A DNA stretch of 64,000 nucleotides from Pseudomonadota bacterium (GTDB lineage Bacteria; Pseudomonadota; Alphaproteobacteria; Sphingomonadales; Sphingomonadaceae). Every line of letters begins with the position of its first letter. Positions within the stretch are counted from its first letter, which is position 1. Location of the stretch: the NCBI GenBank assembly GCA_023423655.1, contig JAFAFE010000005.1, positions 372,001-436,000 on the forward strand, in the 5' to 3' direction. Below the pieces are notes generated by a model. It saw only the letters and a program-made list of their open reading frames with translations. It searched no databases and was not told the DNA's origin. Position numbers and translations under genes: made by a program. This document shows positions 26,346 to 34,662 of this stretch, piece by piece.

Positions 26346-28393
26346 TGGGTGGTGAAGCAAAAACTCCCCTCCCGCTTGCGGGAGGGGCCGGGGGTGGGGC
26401 TCTTATTGAAAACGGGGCGCTTTCGTCTGACAGCCCCTCCCCTAACCCCTCCCGCGAGCGGGAGGGGAACCTGTTGCGTCCGGCTGACGGTGAAGGGAAT
26501 TACATCACCCACGCCCTCATCGCCGAGGATATCGACGCCTATCTTGACCAGCATCAAAACAAAACCATGCTGCGTTTCATCACTTGCGGTTCCGTCGATG
26601 ATGGCAAATCGACGCTGATCGGGCGATTGCTCTATGATTCAAAGATGATCTTTGAAGACCAGCTTGCCGCGCTCGAATCCGATAGTAAGCGGATCGGCAC
26701 GCAGGGGCAGGACATCGACTTTGCGCTGCTCGTTGACGGCCTCGCCGCCGAACGTGAGCAGGGCATTACGATTGATGTCGCTTACCGTTTCTTCGCGACC
26801 GAAAAACGCAAATTCATTGTCGCCGACACGCCGGGGCATGAGCAATATACGCGCAATATGATCACCGGCGCGTCGACCGCCGATTTGGCCGTCATCCTTG
26901 TCGATGCACGCAAGGGCATCCTCACCCAGACGCGGCGGCACAGCTATCTCGCGCATCTCATCGGCATCCGCAATCTGGTGCTGGCGGTCAATAAGATGGA
27001 CTTGGCCGGTTATAGTCAGGAGATATTCGATACGATTGTCTCGGAATATGCCGATTTCGCCAAATCCATCGGTATCACCGCCTTCACCGCGCTTCCTATT
27101 TCCGGCTTCAAGGGCGACAATATTACCGCGCTGTCGGCCAATACCCCTTGGTATGACGGGCCGAGCCTGATCGAGCATCTGGAAACGGTCGAGGTCAATA
27201 GCGCGGTCGATGCCGCCAAGCCGTTCCGGATGCCGGTGCAATGGGTCAACCGGCCCAATCTTGATTTCCGGGGTTTTTCGGGCCTCATCGCAAGCGGCTC
27301 CATCCGCAAGGGTGATGCGGTGCGTGTCCTCCCTTCGGGCAAGACCAGCCATATCAGCCGCATCGTTACCTTGGACGGCGATTTGGAGGTCGCGCGCGCA
27401 GGCCAATCGGTGACCTTATGCCTTGCCGATGAAATTGATTGTTCGCGCGGCGATGTGCTGGCGGCGGCTGATACACCGCCACAGGTTGCCGACCAGTTTG
27501 AAGTAACCATTGTGTGGCTGAACGATGCCCCGCTCCATGTTGGGCGCGGCTATTGGCTCAAGATCGGCGCCCAGATGGTGTCGGCCACCGTGCAGACGCC
27601 CAAATATAGCATCAACGTCAATTCGATGGAGCATCTGGCGGCCAAGACGCTCGATTTGAACGCGATTGGCGTGGCCGAAATCACCACCGACAAGAAGATT
27701 ATCTTTGAAGCTTATGCGGATAACCGCACGCTCGGCGGTTTCATCCTCATCGACAAGATGACCAATGCGACCGTCGCGGCGGGGATGCTGCATTTCTCGC
27801 TCCGGCGTGCGCAAAATGTTCATTGGCAGGCGGTCGATATTGGCCGCGAAGCCCATGCGGGCCTTAAAAACCAGAAGCCTGCGGTGCTATGGTTTACCGG
27901 TCTGTCGGGATCGGGCAAATCGACCATCGCCAACCTGGTCGAAAAGAAATTGCACCGGATGAACCGCCATACATTCCTGCTCGACGGCGATAATGTGCGG
28001 CATGGCCTCACCAAGGATTTGGGCTTTACCGAAGCGGACCGGATTGAAAATATCCGCCGCGTGGGCGAAGTCGCCAAGCTGATGGCCGATGCGGGGCTGA
28101 TCGTGATTACCGCCTTCATCTCGCCTTTCCGCGCCGAACGCGAAATGGTGCGCGCGCTGCTTCCCGAAGGCGAATTTCTGGAAGTGTTTATCGACACACC
28201 GCTTGCCGTCGCCGAAGCACGCGATGTGAAGGGGCTGTATAAAAAGGCGAGGGCCGGCGAGCTTAAAAATTTTACCGGCATCGACAGTCCATATGAGGCG
28301 CCGACCCAAGCAGAAATCCATGTAGACACATCGCGCGTCACGCCCGATGAAGCGGCGGACATGATCGTCAACCGCTTGCTGGGGGATAGTTAA
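26345..28393 (+). CDS. cysNC: bifunctional sulfate adenylyltransferase subunit 1 / APS kinase
   Basis: This 682-residue fusion performs two steps of sulfate activation. The CysN GTPase half has G1 GSVDDGKST (82-90), DTPGHEQYTRNM and NKMDLAG, plus EF-Tu-like beta-barrels. The CysC half (about 510-682) has Walker A GLSGSGKST near 519 and DGDNVRHGLTKDLGF. Oddly, residues 8-41 are encoded by a pair of palindromic repeats (LPLAGGAGGG... and SPSPNPSREREG), inserted without breaking the frame. The native-looking N-terminus resumes at NYITHALIAEDIDAYL. If translation begins at the ATG overlapping cysD, the extension is made; no good alternative start precedes MLRFITCGSV. Confidence 0.95.
   Translation: MGGEAKTPLPLAGGAGGGALIENGALSSDSPSPNPSREREGNLLRPADGEGNYITHALIAEDIDAYLDQHQNKTMLRFITCGSVDDGKSTLIGRLLYDSKMIFEDQLAALESDSKRIGTQGQDIDFALLVDGLAAEREQGITIDVAYRFFATEKRKFIVADTPGHEQYTRNMITGASTADLAVILVDARKGILTQTRRHSYLAHLIGIRNLVLAVNKMDLAGYSQEIFDTIVSEYADFAKSIGITAFTALPISGFKGDNITALSANTPWYDGPSLIEHLETVEVNSAVDAAKPFRMPVQWVNRPNLDFRGFSGLIASGSIRKGDAVRVLPSGKTSHISRIVTLDGDLEVARAGQSVTLCLADEIDCSRGDVLAAADTPPQVADQFEVTIVWLNDAPLHVGRGYWLKIGAQMVSATVQTPKYSINVNSMEHLAAKTLDLNAIGVAEITTDKKIIFEAYADNRTLGGFILIDKMTNATVAAGMLHFSLRRAQNVHWQAVDIGREAHAGLKNQKPAVLWFTGLSGSGKSTIANLVEKKLHRMNRHTFLLDGDNVRHGLTKDLGFTEADRIENIRRVGEVAKLMADAGLIVITAFISPFRAEREMVRALLPEGEFLEVFIDTPLAVAEARDVKGLYKKARAGELKNFTGIDSPYEAPTQAEIHVDTSRVTPDEAADMIVNRLLGDS
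26366..26467. repeat. paired palindromic (REP/BIME-like) element inside cysNC
   Basis: Two perfect hairpins share the same arms, CCCCTCCCGC and GCGGGAGGGG. The first is at 26366-26387 with loop TT and the second at 26446-26467 with loop GA. The spacer contains GGGGGTGGGGCTC, and CCCCTCCCCTAACCCCTCCC precedes the second stem. This composition matches the intergenic element at 29142-29280. Here it lies within the coding frame of cysNC. Confidence 0.85.
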
Positions 28394-28397
28394 AGCC

Positions 28398-29135
28398 ATG
28401 ACCGACGCTGAACTGGCCGCGCATCTGGCGGAAACGGCGGGCAAGATATTGCTCGACCTGCGCGCGTCGGGCAGTTTGGCGGGCAAGGCTTTGGGTGATG
28501 CCGGGGATGCGACGGCGAATCAGTTTCTGGTCCATGCACTTCAGGAGCATCGCCCCGATGACGGGCTGCTTTCGGAGGAATGTAAGGACACCGACGCGCG
28601 GCTTGGCAAAAGCCGTGTGTGGATTATCGACCCCGTTGACGGCACGCGCGAATATGGTGAAGGGCGCAGCGACTGGGCGGTGCATATCGGGCTAGCAATA
28701 GATGGCGTTGCGCGCGTTGGCGCGGTGGGCTTGCCGGGATTGGGCCTCGTCCTGCGCTCCGACCAGCCCCATCCGCTCCCGCCTGCGCCCAAGCGCTTGC
28801 GCATGGTCGTGAGCCGCTCGCGCCCTGCCAAAGAGGCAACCGAAATTGCAGCGCAATTTGGCGCAGAGCTGGTGCCTATGGGGTCGGCTGGCGCCAAGGC
28901 GATGGCGATTATTCGCGGGGAAGCGGATATTTATCTCCACTCCGGCGGCCAATATGAATGGGATAATTGTGCGCCGGTTGCGGTGGCACAGGCGTTCGGG
29001 GTGCATACGTCGCGGCTGGACGGTGGGCCGTTGGTGTATAACCGGAAGGATGTGTATCTCCCCGATCTGCTGATTTGCCGCAAGGAATTGGCGGAGGATT
29101 TGCTCGCGCGCATAGCGGGGTTGGGTGTGGGATAA
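28398..29135 (+). CDS. cysQ: 3'(2'),5'-bisphosphate nucleotidase
   Basis: This 245-residue inositol-monophosphatase-fold enzyme removes 3'-phosphoadenosine 5'-phosphate, the by-product of sulfate reduction. Metal-binding motifs are visible: GLLSEECKD (the EE motif), WIIDPVDGTREY (the DPxDGT motif) and EWDNCAPVAVAQAFG (the WDxxAP motif). It starts 4 bases after cysNC, so it is co-transcribed with cysD and cysNC. It ends before a palindromic repeat and a terminator. Confidence 0.93.
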   Translation: MTDAELAAHLAETAGKILLDLRASGSLAGKALGDAGDATANQFLVHALQEHRPDDGLLSEECKDTDARLGKSRVWIIDPVDGTREYGEGRSDWAVHIGLAIDGVARVGAVGLPGLGLVLRSDQPHPLPPAPKRLRMVVSRSRPAKEATEIAAQFGAELVPMGSAGAKAMAIIRGEADIYLHSGGQYEWDNCAPVAVAQAFGVHTSRLDGGPLVYNRKDVYLPDLLICRKELAEDLLARIAGLGVG

Positions 29136-29141
29136 GGGATA

Positions 29142-29280
29142 AGCCCCTCCTCCTTTAGGGGAGGGGTTACGGAGACTTATGAGCGTAGCGAATTAGTCGT
29201 AGTGGGGTGGGGGCTCTCGGCAAACGCCGCGCTTGACGGACAACCCCCACCCCAACCCCTCCCCTGAAGGGTAGGGGCTT
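29142..29280. repeat. intergenic palindromic repeat element
   Basis: A 139-base imperfect inverted repeat runs from AAGCCCCTCCTCCTTTAGGG to CCCCTGAAGGGTAGGGGCTT. Its inner arms are GTGGGGTGGGGG and AACCCCCACCCCAACCCCTC. It lies 7 bases after cysQ and is related in composition to the element inside cysNC. Confidence 0.8.
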
Positions 29281-29294
29281 ATGTCACCAACAAC

Positions 29295-29331
29295 AAAAAG
29301 CCCGCAGCCGACCATCGGCAACGGGCTTTTT
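29295..29331. terminator. bidirectional terminator between cysQ and the FYDLN gene
   Basis: AAAAAGCCCG at 29295-29304 pairs with CGGGCTTTTT at 29322-29331, giving a stem with T-runs on both strands. It lies between two convergent genes. Confidence 0.85.
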
Positions 29332-29379
29332 CTCTATCCGGCAATGTGAGGCGGCACGCTTACCGCCCTGCCCCTTACC

Positions 29380-29706
29380 TTAATTTTCGTCGTCTTCGTC
29401 GCCGCCAGCGTCGACGCCCAGGTCATCGTCGCCGCCAAGGTCAACATCATTGTCGGGCGAGATTTCGCCGTCATCAACGTCGGCGTCAATGTCCAGATCC
29501 GTATCCAGATCGGCATCATCCTGTTTTTCGGGGGCCTGTTTCTGCACTTCTTCGAACGGCAAAGGCTGTTTCGATTTCAGCACCGCTTCGGGCACCCATT
29601 GATTGTTGCAATTGATGCAGACAACCGGGTCATCCTTGCCAAGGTCGTAAAAGCGCGTTGCGCATTTCGGGCAGGTCCGCTTTGTGCCCCATTCTGGCTT
29701 CACCAT
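29380..29706 (-). CDS. TIGR02300 family protein (FYDLN acid protein)
   Basis: This 108-residue alphaproteobacterial protein has an N-terminal zinc-ribbon-like region: TCPKCATRFYDLGKDDP, with the name-giving FYDL, then VVCINCNNQWVPEAVL. The C-terminal half is strongly acidic (many D and E, including DADVDDGEI and GGDDDLGVD). The function is not known; the family is widespread and usually next to aroA, as here, where it is divergent from aroA with a 154-base gap. The ATG at 29706 is the natural start. Confidence 0.93.
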   Translation of the reverse strand: MVKPEWGTKRTCPKCATRFYDLGKDDPVVCINCNNQWVPEAVLKSKQPLPFEEVQKQAPEKQDDADLDTDLDIDADVDDGEISPDNDVDLGGDDDLGVDAGGDEDDEN

Positions 29707-29860
29707 AGTGCGCCTCTATTCCTTCATAAATTCTGCAAAAATATGTGGCGCGGAGACTCCGTACCGACATAATCGGCGTGCGCCTTGCCAGAACATCGTG
29801 CCGCTGTCAAAAGCCGCGGCACAGATTCTGTCATATTTAACTGAAAAGTCTATTGCACCC

Positions 29861-31207
29861 ATGTCCGATGCCCCTGCCCGCCCCGCCCGCTTCCGCAAAG
29901 CCAGCCCGTTAAAAGGCCAGGTGCGGGTGCCGGGCGACAAGTCGATTTCGCACCGCGCGCTGATGCTGGCGGCGCTCGCGGTAGGGACGAGCCGGGTCGA
30001 AGGCTTGCTGGAAGGCGAAGATGTGCTGGCGACGGCCGACGCGATGCGCGCGATGGGCGCGACCATCACGCGGCATGGCGAAGGAAGCTGGACCATCGAC
30101 GGCGTGGGCGTCGGCGGGCTGCTCCAACCCGAAACCGCTCTTGATATGGGCAATAGCGGCACCTCGACGCGGCTCCTTATGGGCTTGGTCGCGAGCCATC
30201 CGATTACGGTCACCTTCACGGGTGATGCGAGCCTGTCCAAACGCCCGATGGGCCGCGTCATCACCCCGCTGGCCGATATGGGCGCGGATATAAGTGCGTC
30301 GCCCGGCGGGACGTTGCCGTTGATGGTGCGCGGGCTGTGCCCTGCCGTCCCTTTAAGCTACCGCCTGCCGGTCGCCTCGGCGCAGGTGAAGTCGGCGATA
30401 TTGCTCGCTGGATTGAACACGCCCGGTATTACGACGGTCATCGAGCCCGTCCCCACGCGCGACCATAGCGAGCGGATGCTGCGCGGGTTTGGCGCCGAAC
30501 TATGGGTCGAAGAGGTCGATGGCGCGCGCCATATCCATGTGCGCGGCGAAGCGGAGTTAAAGCCGCAACAGATTATCGTGCCGGGTGATCCTTCGTCGGC
30601 CGCCTTTCCGGTCGTCGCGGCGCTGCTGGTGCCGGGGTCGGATGTCATTATCGAAAATGTCGGTATCAATCCGACGCGCGACGGACTGTTTGGTGTTTTG
30701 AAGGCGATGGGCGGGGACATTGTCTATAGCAATGAACGCGAAGTGGGCGGGGAGCCGGTCGCCGACCTCCATGTGCGCGCGAGCCGCCTTAAAGGCATAG
30801 AGGTTCCCGCCGATATCGCCCCGTCAATGATTGACGAATTCCCCGCTTTGTTCATCGCCGCAGCCCTTGCAGAAGGGCGCACTGTGACGCGGGGGTTGGA
30901 GGAGTTGCGCGTCAAGGAATCCGACCGCCTCAGCACCATGGCCGAAGGCTTGCGCGCCATTGGGGCAACGGTCGAGGAAAGTGAAGACGGCCTCATCATC
31001 GACGGCACTGGCGGCGCGCCCCTTCCGGGCGGCGGGCCGATTGCGGCCAAATTGGACCACCGCATTGCCATGAGCTTTGCCATTGCCGGGCTGGTCAGCG
31101 AAAACGGTGTCGCGATTGACGATATGGCCCCGGTGCAAACCAGCTTCCCGACTTTCACCGAGCTGCTCGCCAGCCTTGGCGCGCCTGAACCGGAGATGCC
31201 CGCATGA
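29861..31207 (+). CDS. aroA: 3-phosphoshikimate 1-carboxyvinyltransferase (EPSP synthase, class II type)
   Basis: This 448-residue enzyme joins shikimate 3-phosphate and phosphoenolpyruvate in aromatic amino acid synthesis. Signature segments are VRVPGDKSISHRALMLAALA, ITTVIEPVPTRDHSERML, GLEELRVKESDRLSTMAEGL and LDHRIAMSFAIAGLVSE. The chain follows the class II (CP4-like) pattern throughout, yet the PEP-site loop reads MGNSGTSTRLLMG. It therefore has Gly where the glyphosate-insensitive CP4 enzyme has Ala. The ATG at 29861 (MSDAPARPARF) was preferred because upstream residues do not resemble the family. The stop overlaps cmk by ATGA. Confidence 0.97.
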   Translation: MSDAPARPARFRKASPLKGQVRVPGDKSISHRALMLAALAVGTSRVEGLLEGEDVLATADAMRAMGATITRHGEGSWTIDGVGVGGLLQPETALDMGNSGTSTRLLMGLVASHPITVTFTGDASLSKRPMGRVITPLADMGADISASPGGTLPLMVRGLCPAVPLSYRLPVASAQVKSAILLAGLNTPGITTVIEPVPTRDHSERMLRGFGAELWVEEVDGARHIHVRGEAELKPQQIIVPGDPSSAAFPVVAALLVPGSDVIIENVGINPTRDGLFGVLKAMGGDIVYSNEREVGGEPVADLHVRASRLKGIEVPADIAPSMIDEFPALFIAAALAEGRTVTRGLEELRVKESDRLSTMAEGLRAIGATVEESEDGLIIDGTGGAPLPGGGPIAAKLDHRIAMSFAIAGLVSENGVAIDDMAPVQTSFPTFTELLASLGAPEPEMPA

Positions 31208-31833
31208 TTATCGCCGTCGACGGCCCCGCCGCATCGGGCAAAGGCACTATCGCCAAGGCGCTGGCCGACCATTATGGCCTGCCCTTGCTCGACACGGGCC
31301 TGCTTTATCGGGCGGTGGGCGTTCAAGTGCTACGCCATCATGGCGACCCGGCCAATGCGGCGGATGCACTGGCGGCCTGTGTGTTTGAGGATGACCTATT
31401 AGCCGATTCCATGCTGCGCACCGCCGAAGCGGGTGATGCGGCGTCCAAAGCGTCGGTCCACCCGGCGGTGCGTGCGGCGCTCCTTGAACGGCAACGCGGC
31501 TTTGCCAATCAGCCGGGCGGAGCCATCCTTGACGGACGCGACATCGGCACCGTCATCGCGCCCCAAGCCGATGCCAAGCTTTATGTAACTGCGTCTGCCC
31601 GCGTGCGCGCGGAACGGCGCATCAAGGAATTCCTTGCCAATCCGGACGAGGCCGCCATCCTCGCTTACCAGAAAGAATTGGAAGCGCGCGACGAACGCGA
31701 TATGAACCGCGCCGACGCACCCTTGCGGCCTGCCGACGATGCGCTCTTGCTAGATACGAGCGATTTAACTATAGACGCGGCCGTCCAGCAGGCCATCCGG
31801 CTTGTCGAGACCAGGATAAGCCGTCAGCAATAA
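31204..31833 (+). CDS. cmk: cytidylate kinase
   Basis: This 209-residue CMP/dCMP kinase has a P-loop IIAVDGPAASGKGTIAKALA at residues 2-21, followed by LLDTGLLYRAVG. The GGAILDGRDIGTVIAP motif and the RAERRIKEFLA lid segment are typical. Its start overlaps the aroA stop. The order aroA-cmk-rpsA is a conserved alphaproteobacterial arrangement, which adds support. Confidence 0.97.
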   Translation: MIIAVDGPAASGKGTIAKALADHYGLPLLDTGLLYRAVGVQVLRHHGDPANAADALAACVFEDDLLADSMLRTAEAGDAASKASVHPAVRAALLERQRGFANQPGGAILDGRDIGTVIAPQADAKLYVTASARVRAERRIKEFLANPDEAAILAYQKELEARDERDMNRADAPLRPADDALLLDTSDLTIDAAVQQAIRLVETRISRQQ

Positions 31834-31841
31834 AGCTGTCA

Positions 31842-31881
31842 GGCGCGAAGGGCTTTGCTCCGTCGCGCCCTTTTGTTTTTT
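31842..31881 (+). terminator. intrinsic terminator after cmk
   Basis: A 7-bp stem GGCGCGA/TCGCGCC with a 14-base loop (31842-31869) is followed by CTTTTGTTTTTT. It lies 8 bases after the cmk stop and separates aroA-cmk from rpsA. Confidence 0.7.
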
Positions 31882-32011
31882 CCTATGGTCTTGGCGAATC
31901 GGCGGTCGCGCGGGATGCTGTGCGGGCATGAGGCCTGTATGGCAGTCTGGCCAAATAAGACCAGCGGACCCAACCGCTTGGCCGGAAAAACAGTGTAAGG
32001 AAACTCTAACC

Positions 32012-33718
32012 ATGGCCACTACGGCAACTCCGAGCCGCGACGATTTCGCGGCAATGCTCAATGAATCTCTCGGTGGCGAAGATGGCGGCTTTGAAGGCCG
32101 CGTCGTAAAAGGCACCGTTACCGCAATCGAAAATGACCATGCTGTCATCGACGTAGGCCTGAAGTCGGAAGGCCGCGTGGCGCTTCGCGAATTCGCAGCG
32201 CCCGGCCAGAAAGCCGACCTTAATGTTGGCGACGAAGTCGAAGTCTATGTTGACCGCGTTGAAAACGCCAATGGCGAAGCGATGCTGTCGCGCGACCGCG
32301 CACGCCGCGAAGCTGCTTGGGACAAGCTCGAATCAGAATTCACCGAAAATGCGCGCGTTGACGGCGTTATCTTCGGTCGCGTCAAGGGCGGCTTCACCGT
32401 TGACCTTGGCGGCGCTGTGGCGTTCCTTCCCGGCAGCCAGGTCGACATCCGCCCCGTGCGCGATGTGACCCCGCTCATGGACATTGCCCAGCCGTTCCAG
32501 ATTTTGAAGATGGACCGTCGCCGCGGCAACATCGTGGTATCGCGCCGCGCGATCCTCGAAGAAACCCGCGCAGAACAGCGTTCGGGCCTCATCCAGAACC
32601 TTGCTGAAGGCCAGATCATCGAAGGCGTTGTCAAGAATATCACCGACTATGGTGCGTTCGTTGACCTTGGCGGCATTGACGGCCTCCTCCACGTCACCGA
32701 TCTGAGCTACAAGCGCATCAACCACCCGTCGGAAATGATCAACATTGGCGACACGGTGAAGGTGCAGATCATCCGCATCAACAAGGACACCCAGCGCATC
32801 AGCCTTGGCATGAAGCAGTTGGAATCGGATCCGTGGGAAGGTCTGGAAGCCAAATATCCGGTTGGCGCGAAGCTTTCGGGCCGCATTACCAACATCACCG
32901 AATATGGCGCATTCGTCGAACTGGAACCGGGCATCGAAGGCCTTGTCCACGTTTCGGAAATGTCCTGGACCAAAAAGAATGTCCACCCCGGCAAGATCGT
33001 TTCGACCAGCCAGGAAGTCGATGTTGTGGTCCTCGAAGTCGATGCCGAAAAGCGTCGTATCTCGCTTGGCCTCAAGCAAGCGCAGAACAATCCGTGGGAA
33101 GCATTCGCTGCGGCTCATCCGATCGGTTCGGAAGTCGAAGGCGAAGTCAAGAATGCGACCGAATTCGGTCTGTTCATCGGCCTCGACAATGATGTGGACG
33201 GCATGGTGCATATGTCGGACATCGCATGGGGCATTTCGGGCGAAGACGCACTCAACCTGCACCGCAAGGGCGAGGTTGTGAAGGCCATCGTTCTCGACAT
33301 CGACCCCGACAAGGAGCGCATCTCGCTCGGCATGAAGCAGCTTGAAAAGGGTGCCCCTGCTGCTGGTGGTGTTTCGGCTTCGTCGAACCTCAGCAAGAAC
33401 CAGGTGGTCACCGTGACCGTTCTTGAAGTGCGCGATGGCGGCCTTGAAGTTCAGGCTGGCGACGATGGCGCGACCGGCTTCATCAAGCGGGCCGACCTTG
33501 GCCGCGACCGTGACGAGCAGCGTCCCGACCGCTTCCAGGTTGGCCAGAAGCTCGACGCAATGGTCATCGGTTTCGACCGTTCGAAGAAGCCCAACTTCTC
33601 CGTCAAGGCCATGCAGATCGCCGAAGAAAAGCAGGCGGTCGCCCAATATGGTTCGTCGGATTCGGGCGCATCGCTCGGCGACATTCTTGGCGAAGCGTTG
33701 AAGGCCAAGAAGGACTAA
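32012..33718 (+). CDS. rpsA: 30S ribosomal protein S1
   Basis: This 568-residue RNA-binding protein brings mRNA to the 30S subunit. Six S1 (OB-fold) repeats are visible, for example VVKGTVTAIENDHAVIDVGL, GVVKNITDYGAFVDLGGIDG, GRITNITEYGAFVELEPGIE and GEVKNATEFGLFIGLDNDVD, each with conserved HVSEM/HMSDI-type ends. The ATG at 32012 gives the expected start. A GTAAGGAAACTC region upstream provides the ribosome-binding site. Codon use is the typical high-expression pattern. Confidence 0.98.
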   Translation: MATTATPSRDDFAAMLNESLGGEDGGFEGRVVKGTVTAIENDHAVIDVGLKSEGRVALREFAAPGQKADLNVGDEVEVYVDRVENANGEAMLSRDRARREAAWDKLESEFTENARVDGVIFGRVKGGFTVDLGGAVAFLPGSQVDIRPVRDVTPLMDIAQPFQILKMDRRRGNIVVSRRAILEETRAEQRSGLIQNLAEGQIIEGVVKNITDYGAFVDLGGIDGLLHVTDLSYKRINHPSEMINIGDTVKVQIIRINKDTQRISLGMKQLESDPWEGLEAKYPVGAKLSGRITNITEYGAFVELEPGIEGLVHVSEMSWTKKNVHPGKIVSTSQEVDVVVLEVDAEKRRISLGLKQAQNNPWEAFAAAHPIGSEVEGEVKNATEFGLFIGLDNDVDGMVHMSDIAWGISGEDALNLHRKGEVVKAIVLDIDPDKERISLGMKQLEKGAPAAGGVSASSNLSKNQVVTVTVLEVRDGGLEVQAGDDGATGFIKRADLGRDRDEQRPDRFQVGQKLDAMVIGFDRSKKPNFSVKAMQIAEEKQAVAQYGSSDSGASLGDILGEALKAKKD

Positions 33719-33772
33719 TTGTAAAAAAACGTCAAATCACAAGACTTGACCTACATCAATTCAGGGTAGAAA

Positions 33773-33808
33773 AGGCCCGTCCGGGATCATCCGGACGGGC
33801 CTTTTTTT
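33773..33808 (+). terminator. strong intrinsic terminator after rpsA
   Basis: A perfect 12-bp stem, AGGCCCGTCCGG and CCGGACGGGCCT with loop GATCAT, is followed by seven T residues. Confidence 0.95.
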
Positions 33809-34016
33809 ATTGCCCTCAAACACTTCGCTAAAGCGCTCCGGGAAAATCGCACGGACGCTTGTAAAATTTGATTTCTGTCAAGAAATGCGGCACAAAACCT
33901 TGCGATAACAGACGCTCGCCAGAAATATAAATACTGGCGTGGGGCTTAAAACATAACAATCGTTTGAACTTGCTGACTTTTGTCCGGCAGGGGACGACGG
34001 CAAGAGGGCGATTCTA
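33809..34016. promoter_or_regulatory. leader region of ihfB
   Basis: This 208-base AT-richer stretch between the rpsA terminator and ihfB must carry the ihfB promoter. It contains an inverted repeat, CGCCAG at 33917-33922 with CTGGCG at 33934-33939, around an AT-rich core. No clear IHF consensus site was found by eye. Confidence 0.35.
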
Positions 34017-34298
34017 ATGATTCGATCTGAATTGGTTCAAAAACTGGCTGACGCAAACCCGGGCCTCAAGCTCGCGGAAGTAGAACATATTGTCGATATT
34101 TTCTTTGAAGAAATGGTGGAGCAACTCGCCGCAGGTGGCCGGGTTGAACTTCGGGGCTTCGGGGCCTTTTCCACCCGTGCGCGCGGCGCACGTGTCGGGC
34201 GCAATCCGCGCACTGGCGAAGCCGTTAACGTCGCGGCCAAGCGCGTGCCTTATTTCAAACCGGGTAAGGAAATGCGCGAACGCCTTAATGTCCACTGA
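34017..34298 (+). CDS. ihfB: integration host factor subunit beta
   Basis: This 93-residue HU/IHF-family DNA-bending protein (MIRSELVQKLADANPGLKLA) has the DNA-arm region RVELRGFGAFSTRARGARVG followed by RNPRTGEAVNVAAKRVPYFK. The intercalating proline sits in RNPRTG. It works as a heterodimer with IHF-alpha (gene not in this window). The position right after rpsA is the classical ihfB location, which separates it from HU genes. Confidence 0.95.
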   Translation: MIRSELVQKLADANPGLKLAEVEHIVDIFFEEMVEQLAAGGRVELRGFGAFSTRARGARVGRNPRTGEAVNVAAKRVPYFKPGKEMRERLNVH

Positions 34299-34364
34299 TT
34301 ATGGCAATTAATCACGATCACATATAAATTTTTGTAAGACTCTTTTTAAAAAAACAAGTTCAGG

Positions 34365-34420
34365 AAAATCCGGCGGTAAGGCCTTCGCAACATTGCGTAG
34401 CGCCCTACCGCCGGATTTTT
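34365..34420 (+). terminator. intrinsic terminator after ihfB
   Basis: A 14-bp stem, AAAATCCGGCGGTA at 34365-34378 and TACCGCCGGATTTT at 34406-34419, encloses a second small hairpin and ends in a T-run. The A-run on the other side makes it work in either direction. Confidence 0.8.
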
Positions 34421-34545
34421 ATATGGCGCGCACATAACCTTTCACGCCCCTTCTGCCTCCCTAGGACAGGCCGAAAATCCTTGCTTGCCGATAACAAGCC
34501 TTGACCTTGCCCGATGATTGGGCTTTGGCGGGCATCCTTACGCGT

Positions 34546-34632
34546 GCGGACGTGGCGAAATGGTAGACGCAGCAGACTTAAAATCTGTCGAAGGAATTCT
34601 TCATGCGGGTTCAAGTCCCGCCGTCCGCACCA
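34546..34632 (+). tRNA. tRNA-Leu (TAA anticodon)
   Basis: This is an 87-nt class II tRNA with a long variable arm, beginning GCGGACGTGGCGAAATGG. The anticodon stem is CAGA/TCTG with loop CTTAAAA, giving anticodon TAA. The T arm is GCGGGTTCAAGTCCCGC, and the 3' ACCA is encoded. Confidence 0.97.
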
Positions 34633-34662
34633 ATATTATCGAAGGGTAGGGATAGCTTCCCC

